Shown here: positions 5,408-11,116 of the stretch, one piece after another | Position numbering within the stretch: the first letter of the stretch is position 1 | How the letters are laid out: every line of letters begins with the position of its first letter | Assembly: GCA_944391895.1 (NCBI GenBank) | Contig: CALXVF010000030.1 | Location: 1 to 11,116 of the forward strand | Source: an uncultured Clostridia bacterium | GTDB taxonomy: Bacteria > Bacillota > Clostridia > TANB77 > CAG-508 | Reading direction: 5' to 3' | Length of the DNA: 11,116 nt | Notes under the pieces: model-generated | Databases searched by the model: none | What the model was told of the DNA's origin: nothing | The model's input: the letters and a program-made list of their open reading frames with translations, nothing else | Translations under genes and position numbers: made by a program

Positions 5408-6807
5408 TGAAAAATAAAAAGACCAATAATAATAAAAGTAGGAAAGAAACAAGAAAAATTGCAAAAGAAAAGAAGAAGAATTATAAGAAAAAAATAGATA
5501 AGAGAGATTCTATATATAGCAATATAGAGCCTTCTCAACCCAATATTACTGTTAAGAAAAAATTTAATTTAAAAAATATAAATAAACCTAAATTAGTAAT
5601 AGTAATTCTACTTTTAATTGCAGTATTAGTATATATAACTCTTGGTGTATACAATTTAATAAAAAATCCTAGTGATTCGGTAATTGTATATGAAGGAAGT
5701 ATTTCGGAAGAAGAAACAGTAAATGGATATATAATAAGGGATGAAACAGTCATTAGCGGTGAAAATTACAAAAACGGAATGGTGCAAATAAAGAGTGAAG
5801 GAGATAGAGTGGCAAGTGGAGACCCGATATTCAGATATTATACATCAGGCGAAGATGATTTAAAAGCTAAAATCGCTGAGCTAGATGTGAAAATCCAAGA
5901 AGCTATGGAAGAAAATAATGAAGACTTATTTTCAACAGATACAAAATTATTAGACACACAAATAAGCGAAACATTGGATAAAATCTATGACTTAAATGAT
6001 ACACAAAAAATAAAAGAATATAAACGAGATATATCAGAATATATAACCAGAAAAGCGAAAATAGCCGGAGAATTAAGTCCAAGTGGTTCATACTTAAAAA
6101 AGTTAATAGATGAAAGAAGCTCATACGAAAATGAGTTAAATTCCGGAGCAGAATATATAAATGCAACAAAAAGTGGAATTGTATCATATAGAGTAGATGG
6201 ATTAGAGGAAACATTAAATCCAAATGACTTTTCAAAAATAAATAAAGAGTTTTTGGAAAACTTAAATTTAAAAACAGGTCAAATTATATCTACAAGTAAT
6301 GAAAGAGGAAAAATAGTAAATAACTTTGTAGCATATATTGCTTGTGTGTCTGATAGTGAAGAAGCAAATGCAGCTGAGATAGGAGATAAAGTAAAAATAG
6401 CTCTTCCTAGTACAAAAGAAGTAGAAGCAAAAATAGAATATATAACAAAAGAAGAAAATAATGAAGTAACAATCATATTTAGCATACATGAAGGAATTGA
6501 TGAACTCTTAAGTTATAGAAAAACATCGTTTGACATAATATGGTGGGATGCTAAAGGATATAAAGTGCCAAATTCTAGCATAATAACAGAAAAAGACCTA
6601 AATTATGTCATAAGAACAAGAGCAGGATATTTAGATAAAGTATTAGTAAAAGTTAAAAAAAGAACAGATAGTTATTCAGTAGTAACAAATTATAGTACAT
6701 CTGAATTAGAGGAATTAGACTTAGAATCAGGGGTTTCAACATCTATAATACTATATGATGAATTGATATTAAATCCGAGTGAAGATCAAGTTAGAGAAGC
6801 GACATAA
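5407..6807 (+). CDS. HlyD-like membrane-fusion/adaptor-type protein
   Basis: A 466-residue single-pass protein. Residues 1-60 are an extremely basic, Lys/Asn-rich cytoplasmic tail. Residues 61-84 form one membrane helix (KLVIVILLLIAVLVYITLG). Outside, a short lipoyl-like half motif (IKSEGDRVASGDPIF, about 128-142) is followed by a coiled-coil hairpin (about 150-245), the second lipoyl half (SGIVSYRVDG, about 256-265) and beta-rich domains. This is the HlyD/adaptor layout, but no ABC transporter or outer partner is nearby. A gene of this type often lies just before the sepF cluster in clostridia, so a role at the envelope or division site is more likely than drug export (inference). The GTG start at 5407 overlaps the miaA stop, with GGAGG at 5396-5400 at good spacing; there is no suitable ATG nearby. 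Confidence 0.8.
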   Translation: MKNKKTNNNKSRKETRKIAKEKKKNYKKKIDKRDSIYSNIEPSQPNITVKKKFNLKNINKPKLVIVILLLIAVLVYITLGVYNLIKNPSDSVIVYEGSISEEETVNGYIIRDETVISGENYKNGMVQIKSEGDRVASGDPIFRYYTSGEDDLKAKIAELDVKIQEAMEENNEDLFSTDTKLLDTQISETLDKIYDLNDTQKIKEYKRDISEYITRKAKIAGELSPSGSYLKKLIDERSSYENELNSGAEYINATKSGIVSYRVDGLEETLNPNDFSKINKEFLENLNLKTGQIISTSNERGKIVNNFVAYIACVSDSEEANAAEIGDKVKIALPSTKEVEAKIEYITKEENNEVTIIFSIHEGIDELLSYRKTSFDIIWWDAKGYKVPNSSIITEKDLNYVIRTRAGYLDKVLVKVKKRTDSYSVVTNYSTSELEELDLESGVSTSIILYDELILNPSEDQVREAT

Positions 6808-6826
6808 TATTACAATAATATTACAA
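6805..6826. repeat. Adjacent 11-bp tandem repeat upstream of sepF
   Basis: TAATATTACAA occurs twice head to tail (6805-6815, 6816-6826), a period of one helical turn. A related inverted piece, TTGTTACA, follows at 6840-6847. It lies just after the HlyD-like stop codon and about 35 bases upstream of the sepF -35 box, where an activator or repressor could bind. Confidence 0.5.
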
Positions 6827-6861
6827 ATAAATTAAATAATTGTTACATATAGCAAAAACTA

Positions 6862-6899
6862 TTGACAATCTAGCAAAAAAGTTAGATACTAAGTATAAT
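6862..6899 (+). promoter_or_regulatory. Candidate sepF-divIVA promoter
   Basis: TTGACA at 6862-6867 is a perfect -35 box. At 17 bases the -10 position reads GATACT (6885-6890, four of six). A perfect TATAAT lies further on at 6894-6899 but is 26 bases from TTGACA and has only TAGCAA at its own -35 position. Either could be used; the first has correct geometry. Confidence 0.55.
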
Positions 6900-6937
6900 C
6901 GTATACACGAAGGAGAAATTTAGGAGGTTGTTTATAA

Positions 6938-7399
6938 ATGTCAAACGCGGTGTTAAATAAATTTATGAATATGTTTGGAATGGGAGCAGAAGACGAAGCA
7001 GAAGAAGAATATGAAGATATAAACGAAACATATGAAGAACAAGATGAAGATTTAGAACCAAAAGGGTTATTTGGAAGAAAAAATAGTAAGGTTGTAAGTA
7101 TGGCTCAGCAAGTCAGAATGGTAATAATGCAACCAACTAGTTTTGAACAGTCAGAAGAAATATGTGATTTACTAAAAGATAAAAAATCTATAATTATTAA
7201 TTTAGAATATGTTAATAAAGACATAGCTAGAAGAATTATAGATGTTGTTAGTGGAGCAGCACATGCATTAGATGGACATATGCAAAAAGTGTCAAATTCA
7301 ATTTTCTTAGTTGCACCATATAACTATGATATTACATCAGAAGCAAAGGAAGAAAACAAAAGTAAAATACCAGTATCTTGGTTAAAAGGTAATAATTAA
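6938..7399 (+). CDS. sepF: Cell division protein SepF
   Basis: SepF anchors FtsZ to the membrane and bundles its filaments during Gram-positive division. The 153-residue protein has a short N-terminal segment suited to an amphipathic membrane helix (about residues 1-14), a very acidic linker (17-40), and the SepF core (about 51-133). The core includes SIIINLEYVNKDIARRIIDV and SGAAHALDGHMQKVSNSIFL, matching the family RRIxDFLSG-ALxG-QK-IFL pattern. The C-terminal tail (134-153) is polar. AGGAGG at 6922-6927 lies ten bases before ATG, slightly long but convincing. It is followed after 20 bases by divIVA. The usual neighbours ylmE/yggS and ylmG are missing. Confidence 0.96.
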   Translation: MSNAVLNKFMNMFGMGAEDEAEEEYEDINETYEEQDEDLEPKGLFGRKNSKVVSMAQQVRMVIMQPTSFEQSEEICDLLKDKKSIIINLEYVNKDIARRIIDVVSGAAHALDGHMQKVSNSIFLVAPYNYDITSEAKEENKSKIPVSWLKGNN

Positions 7400-7419
7400 T
7401 TTTATATGGGGGAATAGTA

Positions 7420-7872
7420 ATGATTACACCACTAGATATAGAAAATAAAAGATTCTCTAAGAAAACTTTAAATGGATATGATCCAGAAGAAGTAGATGAA
7501 TTTTTAGATGAACTAACAAAAGACTACACCATAATATATAAAAAAGTATCAGAGAGTGAAAAAGAAGTAGATGAATTAAATGCTAAAATGGAAAGATACA
7601 CTCAAATTGAATCAACTTTACAAAATACATTACTTATGGCACAATCTGCTGCTGATGAGGTTAAAAATGCTGCACAAAAACAAGCTGACCAAATTATAAG
7701 AGAAGCTGAAAGTAGTGCTAGACAGATTACAAATAATATAGATATTCAAGTAACAGAAAAAAGAAAAGAATTAGAAGAACTTACAAAACAATTTGATGTA
7801 TATAAGGCAAAAATGGAATCTCTACTTATATCTCAATTGGAATTATTAAAAGATGTAAATAAAGATGACTAA
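7420..7872 (+). CDS. divIVA: DivIVA-family cell division/polarity protein
   Basis: DivIVA proteins bind negatively curved membrane at septa and poles and recruit partners. The N-terminal lipid-binding domain is clear: MITPLDIENKRF followed by NGYDPEEVDEFLDEL (residues 18-32). A long coiled coil fills about residues 30-140, with an Ala/Gln-rich middle (AAQKQADQIIREAE). At 150 residues it is close to B. subtilis DivIVA in length. At the membrane-inserting tip, where B. subtilis has Phe17-Arg18 before GYD, this protein has Leu17-Asn18. The start is supported by GGGGGA nine bases or so upstream. It is co-transcribed with sepF. Its stop codon lies within the left arm of the hairpin element at 7871-7964. 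Confidence 0.95.
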   Translation: MITPLDIENKRFSKKTLNGYDPEEVDEFLDELTKDYTIIYKKVSESEKEVDELNAKMERYTQIESTLQNTLLMAQSAADEVKNAAQKQADQIIREAESSARQITNNIDIQVTEKRKELEELTKQFDVYKAKMESLLISQLELLKDVNKDD

Positions 7873-7964
7873 TAAAAAAATATATAGTTTTAAATTCCCA
7901 GAGCAGGGACGCCCCGTACGGTTCGCTATCGCTCCCCTTGAATTAAAACTATATATTTTTTATT
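7871..7964. terminator. Composite terminator hairpin with GC-rich core after divIVA
   Basis: AT-rich arms at 7871-7897 and 7940-7964 pair almost perfectly (AAAAAATATATAGTTTTAA against TTAAAACTATATATTTTTT, continuing into AATTC/GAATT). The T run makes it a plausible terminator in both directions. Between the arms, 7898-7939 is about two-thirds G+C by my count, far above the surroundings, and contains GAGC (7901-7904)/GCTC (7931-7934), GGGACGCCCC (7906-7915) and CGTACG. CGGTTCGCTATCGCTCC (7919-7935) resembles the core at 1553-1567. Confidence 0.75.
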
Positions 7965-8043
7965 GTAAATTACAAAATTGTAATAAAAAGTAAGATGTAT
8001 GCGTATTTTATTGCATATATCTCTTTATTTTATGTGAAATTTG

Positions 8044-8052
8044 TGGTAAAAT
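8044..8052 (+). promoter_or_regulatory. Alternative extended -10 box upstream of rsmD
   Basis: TGGTAAAAT is a TGn-TAAAAT extended -10 box about 84 bases upstream of rsmD. The -35 position (TTTATT, 8024-8029) is poor. It would give a leader of roughly 75 bases. Confidence 0.35.
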
Positions 8053-8101
8053 GGCTGTATTACATAGATATTAAGGAAATATTACAATTTCGTTAATTAT
8101 A

Positions 8102-8129
8102 TTGACAAGAGGGGAAATATAGATAAAAT
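8102..8129 (+). promoter_or_regulatory. Candidate promoter immediately in front of rsmD
   Basis: TTGACA (8102-8107), a 16-base spacer and TAAAAT (8124-8129). The predicted transcription start falls at about the ATG at 8136, which would make the transcript leaderless or nearly so. The GAGGGG at 8109-8114 lies inside the spacer and would not be in that RNA. Confidence 0.45.
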
Positions 8130-8135
8130 AGTAAT

Positions 8136-8693
8136 ATGAGAGTAATTAGTGGAGTAGCAAGAGGTACAAAAATAAGTTCAATAGAAAGTTTAGATACTAG
8201 ACCAACATTAGATAGAGTAAAAGAATCACTATTTAATATTATACAAAATGATTTAAAAGGAAAAGTAGTACTAGATTTATTTGCAGGAAGTGGAGCTTTA
8301 GGAATAGAAGCATTAAGCAGAGGTGCGGAAAAAGCATATTTTTGTGAGATAAATTTAGAAGCAATAAAAATTTTAAAACAAAACCTAGAAAAAACAAAAC
8401 TAATTAAAAATGCAATAATTATAAATAAAGACTATAAAGTTGCTTTAAAAGGAATACAAGACAAATTAGATATTATATTTCTGGATCCACCATATAAATT
8501 AGATTTAACAGAAAAAGCGATAAAAGAAATTTTGGATTTAGAATTAATAGATAATACAAGTTTAATAATTGTAGAAACTGATGAATTAAAAAGAGATATG
8601 GAACAAATAGAAAATATAAAAGAATTAGAAATAATAGATAAAAGGAAATATGGTAGAGCAAACTTAATCTTTATTAAAAAGAGAGGGAACTAA
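8136..8693 (+). CDS. rsmD: 16S rRNA (guanine(966)-N(2))-methyltransferase RsmD
   Basis: RsmD methylates N2 of G966 in 16S rRNA with S-adenosylmethionine. The 185-residue protein begins with the family start MRVISGVARGTKI, then TRPTLDRVKESLFNI (21-35), the SAM-binding motif VLDLFAGSGALGIEALSRGA (45-64) and the catalytic DPPY (117-120). The start at 8136 is fixed by the family N-terminus: stop codons TAA lie in frame just upstream at 8124-8126 and no other start fits. Unusually, no ribosome binding site lies at normal distance; the nearest GAGGGG ends 21 bases before ATG. The next gene begins two bases after the stop. coaD, a frequent partner, does not follow. Confidence 0.96.
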   Translation: MRVISGVARGTKISSIESLDTRPTLDRVKESLFNIIQNDLKGKVVLDLFAGSGALGIEALSRGAEKAYFCEINLEAIKILKQNLEKTKLIKNAIIINKDYKVALKGIQDKLDIIFLDPPYKLDLTEKAIKEILDLELIDNTSLIIVETDELKRDMEQIENIKELEIIDKRKYGRANLIFIKKRGN

Positions 8694-8695
8694 GA

Positions 8696-9133
8696 ATGGA
8701 GATATTTACATTATTAGAAACACTAGAAGAGCTAATTGAAAATTCTAAAAAAGTACCATTTACAAGCAAGATAATGGTTGAGCAAGATGAAATTTTAGAT
8801 TTAATTAAGGAAATAAGATTAAAATTACCAGAAGATTTGAAACAGGCAAAATGGGTAAGAGAAGAAAGAGAAAGAATATTAGCTGAAGCTAGCAAAGAAG
8901 CTGACGATGTTGTAAAAGAGGCAGAAAATAGAATAATTGCAATGATTGATGAACATGAGATTACAAAAAAAGCTTATGAACAAAAAAATCAAATTATGGA
9001 AGCTGCAAATGAAAACTCAAGACAAATTACACAAGGTGCAAAAGAGTATGCAGATAATATTTTGGCTGAATTAGAAAAGTCTTTAGAAAAGACTTTAAAA
9101 GAAATTTCACAAGATAGAAGAGAATTAAAATAA
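8696..9133 (+). CDS. Coiled-coil protein co-transcribed with rsmD (DivIVA/ATPase-stalk-like)
   Basis: A 145-residue soluble protein. Residues 1-55 are a helical, Leu/Glu-rich head (MEIFTLLETLEELIENSKKV and DEILDLIKEIRLKLPEDL). Residues about 60-145 are a continuous, highly charged coiled coil with Ala-rich heptads (ILAEASKEADDVVKEAEN and ANENSRQITQGAKEYADNI). Such proteins are often annotated as V-type ATPase subunit H-like or F0 b-like because of the stalk-like helix, but there is no ATPase gene here and no membrane helix. Similar genes often lie near rsmD-coaD in clostridia, from my general knowledge. The second half resembles the DivIVA coiled coil upstream, probably by composition. The ribosome binding site GAGAGGG lies in the end of rsmD, and the gap is two bases. 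It ends before a terminator. Confidence 0.85.
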   Translation: MEIFTLLETLEELIENSKKVPFTSKIMVEQDEILDLIKEIRLKLPEDLKQAKWVREERERILAEASKEADDVVKEAENRIIAMIDEHEITKKAYEQKNQIMEAANENSRQITQGAKEYADNILAELEKSLEKTLKEISQDRRELK

Positions 9134-9138
9134 TTAAA

Positions 9139-9169
9139 AGTGGTCAGAAATAGTCTGACTATTTTTTTT
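9139..9169 (+). terminator. Intrinsic terminator of the rsmD unit
   Basis: AGTGGTCAGA (9139-9148) pairs with TCTGACTATT (9154-9163), including two G-U pairs, around a five-base loop, followed by a run of T to 9169. It is a standard rho-independent terminator six bases after the stop codon. Confidence 0.9.
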
Positions 9170-9191
9170 ATATTGTAAAACAAATTTACTA

Positions 9192-9220
9192 TTGCTAAAA
9201 GTCGCAAATAGAGGTAATAT
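9192..9220 (+). promoter_or_regulatory. Candidate promoter of the 9280 gene
   Basis: TTGCTA (9192-9197), a 17-base spacer, TAATAT (9215-9220): four of six matches in each box at ideal spacing, just after a terminator. Transcription would start about 50 bases before the gene. Confidence 0.45.
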
Positions 9221-9237
9221 AAAATTATTAATTAAAG

Positions 9238-9279
9238 AAAGGGGATTCGTGTTTATATATTAATAACACGAGAAAAAAT
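9238..9279 (+). promoter_or_regulatory. Displaced ribosome binding site with hairpin before the start codon
   Basis: A strong AAAGGGG (9238-9244) lies 35 bases before ATG at 9280. Between them TCGTGTT (9247-9253) pairs with AACACGA (9265-9271), a seven-bp stem. If it forms, the distance to ATG shrinks to about ten unpaired bases. The same AAAGGGG is four bases before a GTG that opens a four-codon frame ending in TAA (9249-9263). Confidence 0.5.
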
Positions 9280-9645
9280 ATGAGAGTAAATAAAATATTA
9301 ACTGTAATAATTATCATAGTATTAATTGCTGTATTAGCAATTATAGGAATACATATTTATAAAAATTCTAAAGAATATTCATTTGAGGCAACAATTTTAG
9401 AAGTGAGTTCTGAAGAGGAGAGGATTTTAGTAAATGTTCCGGAGAGCGAAGGTGAAGGAATGTCAGGGGAAATGTATGTCTATTTAAACAATACAACAAT
9501 CTTAGACGGTGATGGAAAAGAAATAAATATAAATGGTTTAAAAGCAAATGATACCGTTATTATAACTATGTCAACAGATGAAACTATAGTAGCTACAAAC
9601 CCAGGCAAATTACTAAATACGCTAAAACTTGAAATAGTAGAGTAA
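9280..9645 (+). CDS. Small membrane-anchored extracytoplasmic protein, unknown function
   Basis: A 121-residue protein with a basic start (MRVNK), one long hydrophobic helix (about residues 6-27, KILTVIIIIVLIAVLAIIGI) and an outer domain of about 90 residues that alternates short beta-strands and turns: FEATILEVSSEEERILVNV, then YVYLNNTTILD, GLKANDTVIITM. The pattern resembles the small OB-fold domains of YobA/DUF3221-type secreted proteins, a tentative likeness only. No lipobox Cys is present, so it is an uncleaved anchor or signal peptide rather than a lipoprotein. It is a single-gene unit between a terminator (9139-9169) and the shared hairpin at 9652-9747. The start at 9280 is the first codon consistent with the hydrophobic anchor; only a weak GAG lies directly before it. 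Confidence 0.75.
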   Translation: MRVNKILTVIIIIVLIAVLAIIGIHIYKNSKEYSFEATILEVSSEEERILVNVPESEGEGMSGEMYVYLNNTTILDGDGKEININGLKANDTVIITMSTDETIVATNPGKLLNTLKLEIVE

Positions 9646-9651
9646 TTATAT

Positions 9652-9747
9652 AAAAAAAGAGAATATATTTTTTCATTTAAGGTGAACGGCAGTGAGCTGA
9701 CCTCTGTGTCCTCACAGAGAGAAATGAAAAATATATTCTCATTTTTT
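9652..9747. terminator. Composite bidirectional terminator hairpin between convergent genes
   Basis: Arms at 9652-9678 and 9722-9747 (GAGAATATATTTTT / AAAAATATATTCTC plus CATTT/AAATG) form a long AT-rich stem with A and T runs, serving both the plus-strand 9280 gene and the minus-strand GH57 gene, whose stop codon lies in the right arm. The core 9679-9721 is clearly GC-richer than the arms and has its own hairpin: CTCTGTG (9702-9708) with CACAGAG (9713-9719) and loop TCCT. Confidence 0.8.
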
Positions 9748-11116
9748 AATAATAAAGCATATAATCTGCTTCAGGGAATATGCAATCTTTCTCTTCAACG
9801 TCTTTTAAGAATCTTTCATCAACTTCTTCGTTATTAATTAGGCAATTATATAATTTCGTAAAACGACCAATATGGTCTTTAATTCTTTTCTTAGCATAAT
9901 CAACCATTGTTCCATTAGTTATAATAAATAACCAGTCACTACTTTGTGCTAAAACCAATTCTCTAACACATTGATTTAAAACTCTACGTTTCAAAGAGTC
10001 CTTTGGCTCATTAGGAAATTTATGAGCTAATTCACACATTCTATCTCCTGCTACATGTAAATGTTTATGAACATAATCATTTGATGGGTTAAGCCATACT
10101 TCAGAATATCCTTTAGCACCCCAACTTGAACGGCAAGGAGTAGATACTTGAATATTAGGATATTTGTCAATATATTCTCCAGGTGTAATTAGTTTAAAAT
10201 TGCAATCATCATAATAAACTTTTTTAGCTAAAGTATATAAGAAATCAGGACCTTCATACCACCAATGACCATAAAGCTCTGCATCATATGGACAAACTAT
10301 AATAGGAGGTTTTTCCATATGAGAAGATAAATATTCTATTTGAGCATTTCTACAATCAAAGAAATGTCCAGAATTCTTATTAACTGAATCATGAGCCCAC
10401 TGTAAATCATAAATGTCTTTATTTTCCGTTTTTCCAGTTATTCTATGATAACGAATACCAGTAGATACTCTAACTCCATTAGAAGCAATATATGGCTTTA
10501 TATAATCGTATGGAGCATCATATCCAATGTCTCTATAAAATTCTCTATAGTTGAAATCTCCAGGGTACCCATTAATAGATGACCAAACTTGTCTTGAAGA
10601 TTCTAGATCTCTACCAAATGCTACTACTCCATCAGGAGAAATTATTGGAGCATAAGTACCATAAATAGGTGTTGGGTCAGCATATAAAATACCATGAGTT
10701 TCTGTTAAAACATATTGAACACCGAATTCTCTTAAATATTTGTCTGCTTCTGGAACATATCCACATTCAGGAAGCCAAAAACCACGAATAGGTTTGTCAA
10801 AATATTTATTATATGTTTGAACACCTAAAGCAATTTGAGCTCTTACAGTTTTTTCATTAACATATAAAATAGGGAAATAACCATGAGTGGCTCCACATCC
10901 TATAATTTCTAAAACTCCTAAATCTTGAAATTTCTTAAAAGCAGAAATAAGATTACAATTGTATACATCTTTGAATATATGTAAATCATTGGAATATCTA
11001 TCATAGTAATAATGAGATAGTTTATTAATTCTAGGGTCATCCTTAGTTCTTTCAATTTCTTTCTCAGATAGCTCAATATGCTTTTTTAAATATTTAATAT
11101 ATCTTTGTTGTAACAT
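9746..11116 (-). CDS. GH57-family 1,4-alpha-glucan branching enzyme-like protein (5' end outside window)
   Basis: GH57 branching enzymes cut alpha-1,4-glucan and rejoin it as alpha-1,6 branches in glycogen. In the visible 456 residues are conserved region 2 (GCGATHGYFP, His78), region 3 (GFWLPECGY, nucleophile Glu117), region 4 (CPYDAELYGHWWYEGP, acid/base Asp278), then SSWGAKGYSEVWLN and the C-terminal SSDWLFIITNGTMVDYAKKR typical of the DUF1957 part. Region 1 (H-x-H-x-P near the N-terminus) is missing, and the first visible residues match the segment that follows it by some 70-80 residues in the family. The ATG at 11114-11116 is therefore most likely an internal Met, and the gene runs past the window edge rather than being truly truncated. 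It converges on the 9280 gene and stops inside their shared terminator. Branching versus another GH57 activity cannot be fixed from sequence alone. Confidence 0.9.
   Translation of the reverse strand: MLQQRYIKYLKKHIELSEKEIERTKDDPRINKLSHYYYDRYSNDLHIFKDVYNCNLISAFKKFQDLGVLEIIGCGATHGYFPILYVNEKTVRAQIALGVQTYNKYFDKPIRGFWLPECGYVPEADKYLREFGVQYVLTETHGILYADPTPIYGTYAPIISPDGVVAFGRDLESSRQVWSSINGYPGDFNYREFYRDIGYDAPYDYIKPYIASNGVRVSTGIRYHRITGKTENKDIYDLQWAHDSVNKNSGHFFDCRNAQIEYLSSHMEKPPIIVCPYDAELYGHWWYEGPDFLYTLAKKVYYDDCNFKLITPGEYIDKYPNIQVSTPCRSSWGAKGYSEVWLNPSNDYVHKHLHVAGDRMCELAHKFPNEPKDSLKRRVLNQCVRELVLAQSSDWLFIITNGTMVDYAKKRIKDHIGRFTKLYNCLINNEEVDERFLKDVEEKDCIFPEADYMLYY

Noticed and set aside
11114..11116. ATG at the window edge as the true start of the GH57 gene, implying a truncated enzyme.
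   Set aside because: The family segment containing this Met is internal, and conserved region 1 should lie upstream beyond the window; a window-edge cut explains it without a broken gene.

Overview
The window is very AT-rich and reads as a chromosomal housekeeping segment of a low-GC, Gram-positive Bacillota organism, most likely a clostridial lineage. The evidence is the gene set (SepF, DivIVA, sortase, endonuclease-type MutL, GH57 alpha-glucan enzyme), strong GGAGG-type ribosome binding sites, sigma-A-like promoters, CCA-encoding tRNA genes, and heavy use of A/T-ending codons. I cannot name the species.

Layout. 1-72 is the C-terminal tail of a HIT-family protein. 155-829 is a membrane-anchored sortase. 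912-1077 holds tRNA-His(GUG) and tRNA-Gln(UUG) behind a near-consensus promoter, closed by a bidirectional terminator. 1144-1421 (minus strand) holds two very small tandem genes for Cys/Gly/Asn-rich peptides of 36 and 39 residues, each with one hydrophobic segment and a good ribosome binding site. 1489-1676 is a long nested inverted repeat between that pair and mutL. 1764-6807 is a tight plus-strand operon: mutL, a four-helix membrane protein, miaA, and an HlyD-like membrane protein. 6938-7872 is sepF-divIVA. 8136-9133 is rsmD followed by a coiled-coil protein. 9280-9645 is a small membrane-anchored extracytoplasmic protein. 9746-11116 (minus strand) is a GH57 1,4-alpha-glucan branching-enzyme-like gene whose 5' part lies beyond the window.

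How it fits together. mutL and miaA form the familiar mismatch-repair/tRNA-modification pair, without mutS here and with an extra membrane gene between them. The HlyD-like gene, sepF and divIVA form a shortened version of the Gram-positive division cluster: the ylmE/yggS, ylmG and ylmH genes often found among them are absent. rsmD is followed by a small coiled-coil gene rather than directly by coaD.

The least ordinary parts are not the large genes. They are (a) the Cys-rich microprotein pair, (b) three composite hairpin elements at 1489-1676, 7871-7964 and 9652-9747, each with AT-rich arms around a strikingly GC-richer core, two of the cores sharing a motif, and (c) unusual translation-start arrangements at 8136 and 9280. 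No CRISPR array, prophage or transposase gene is visible.
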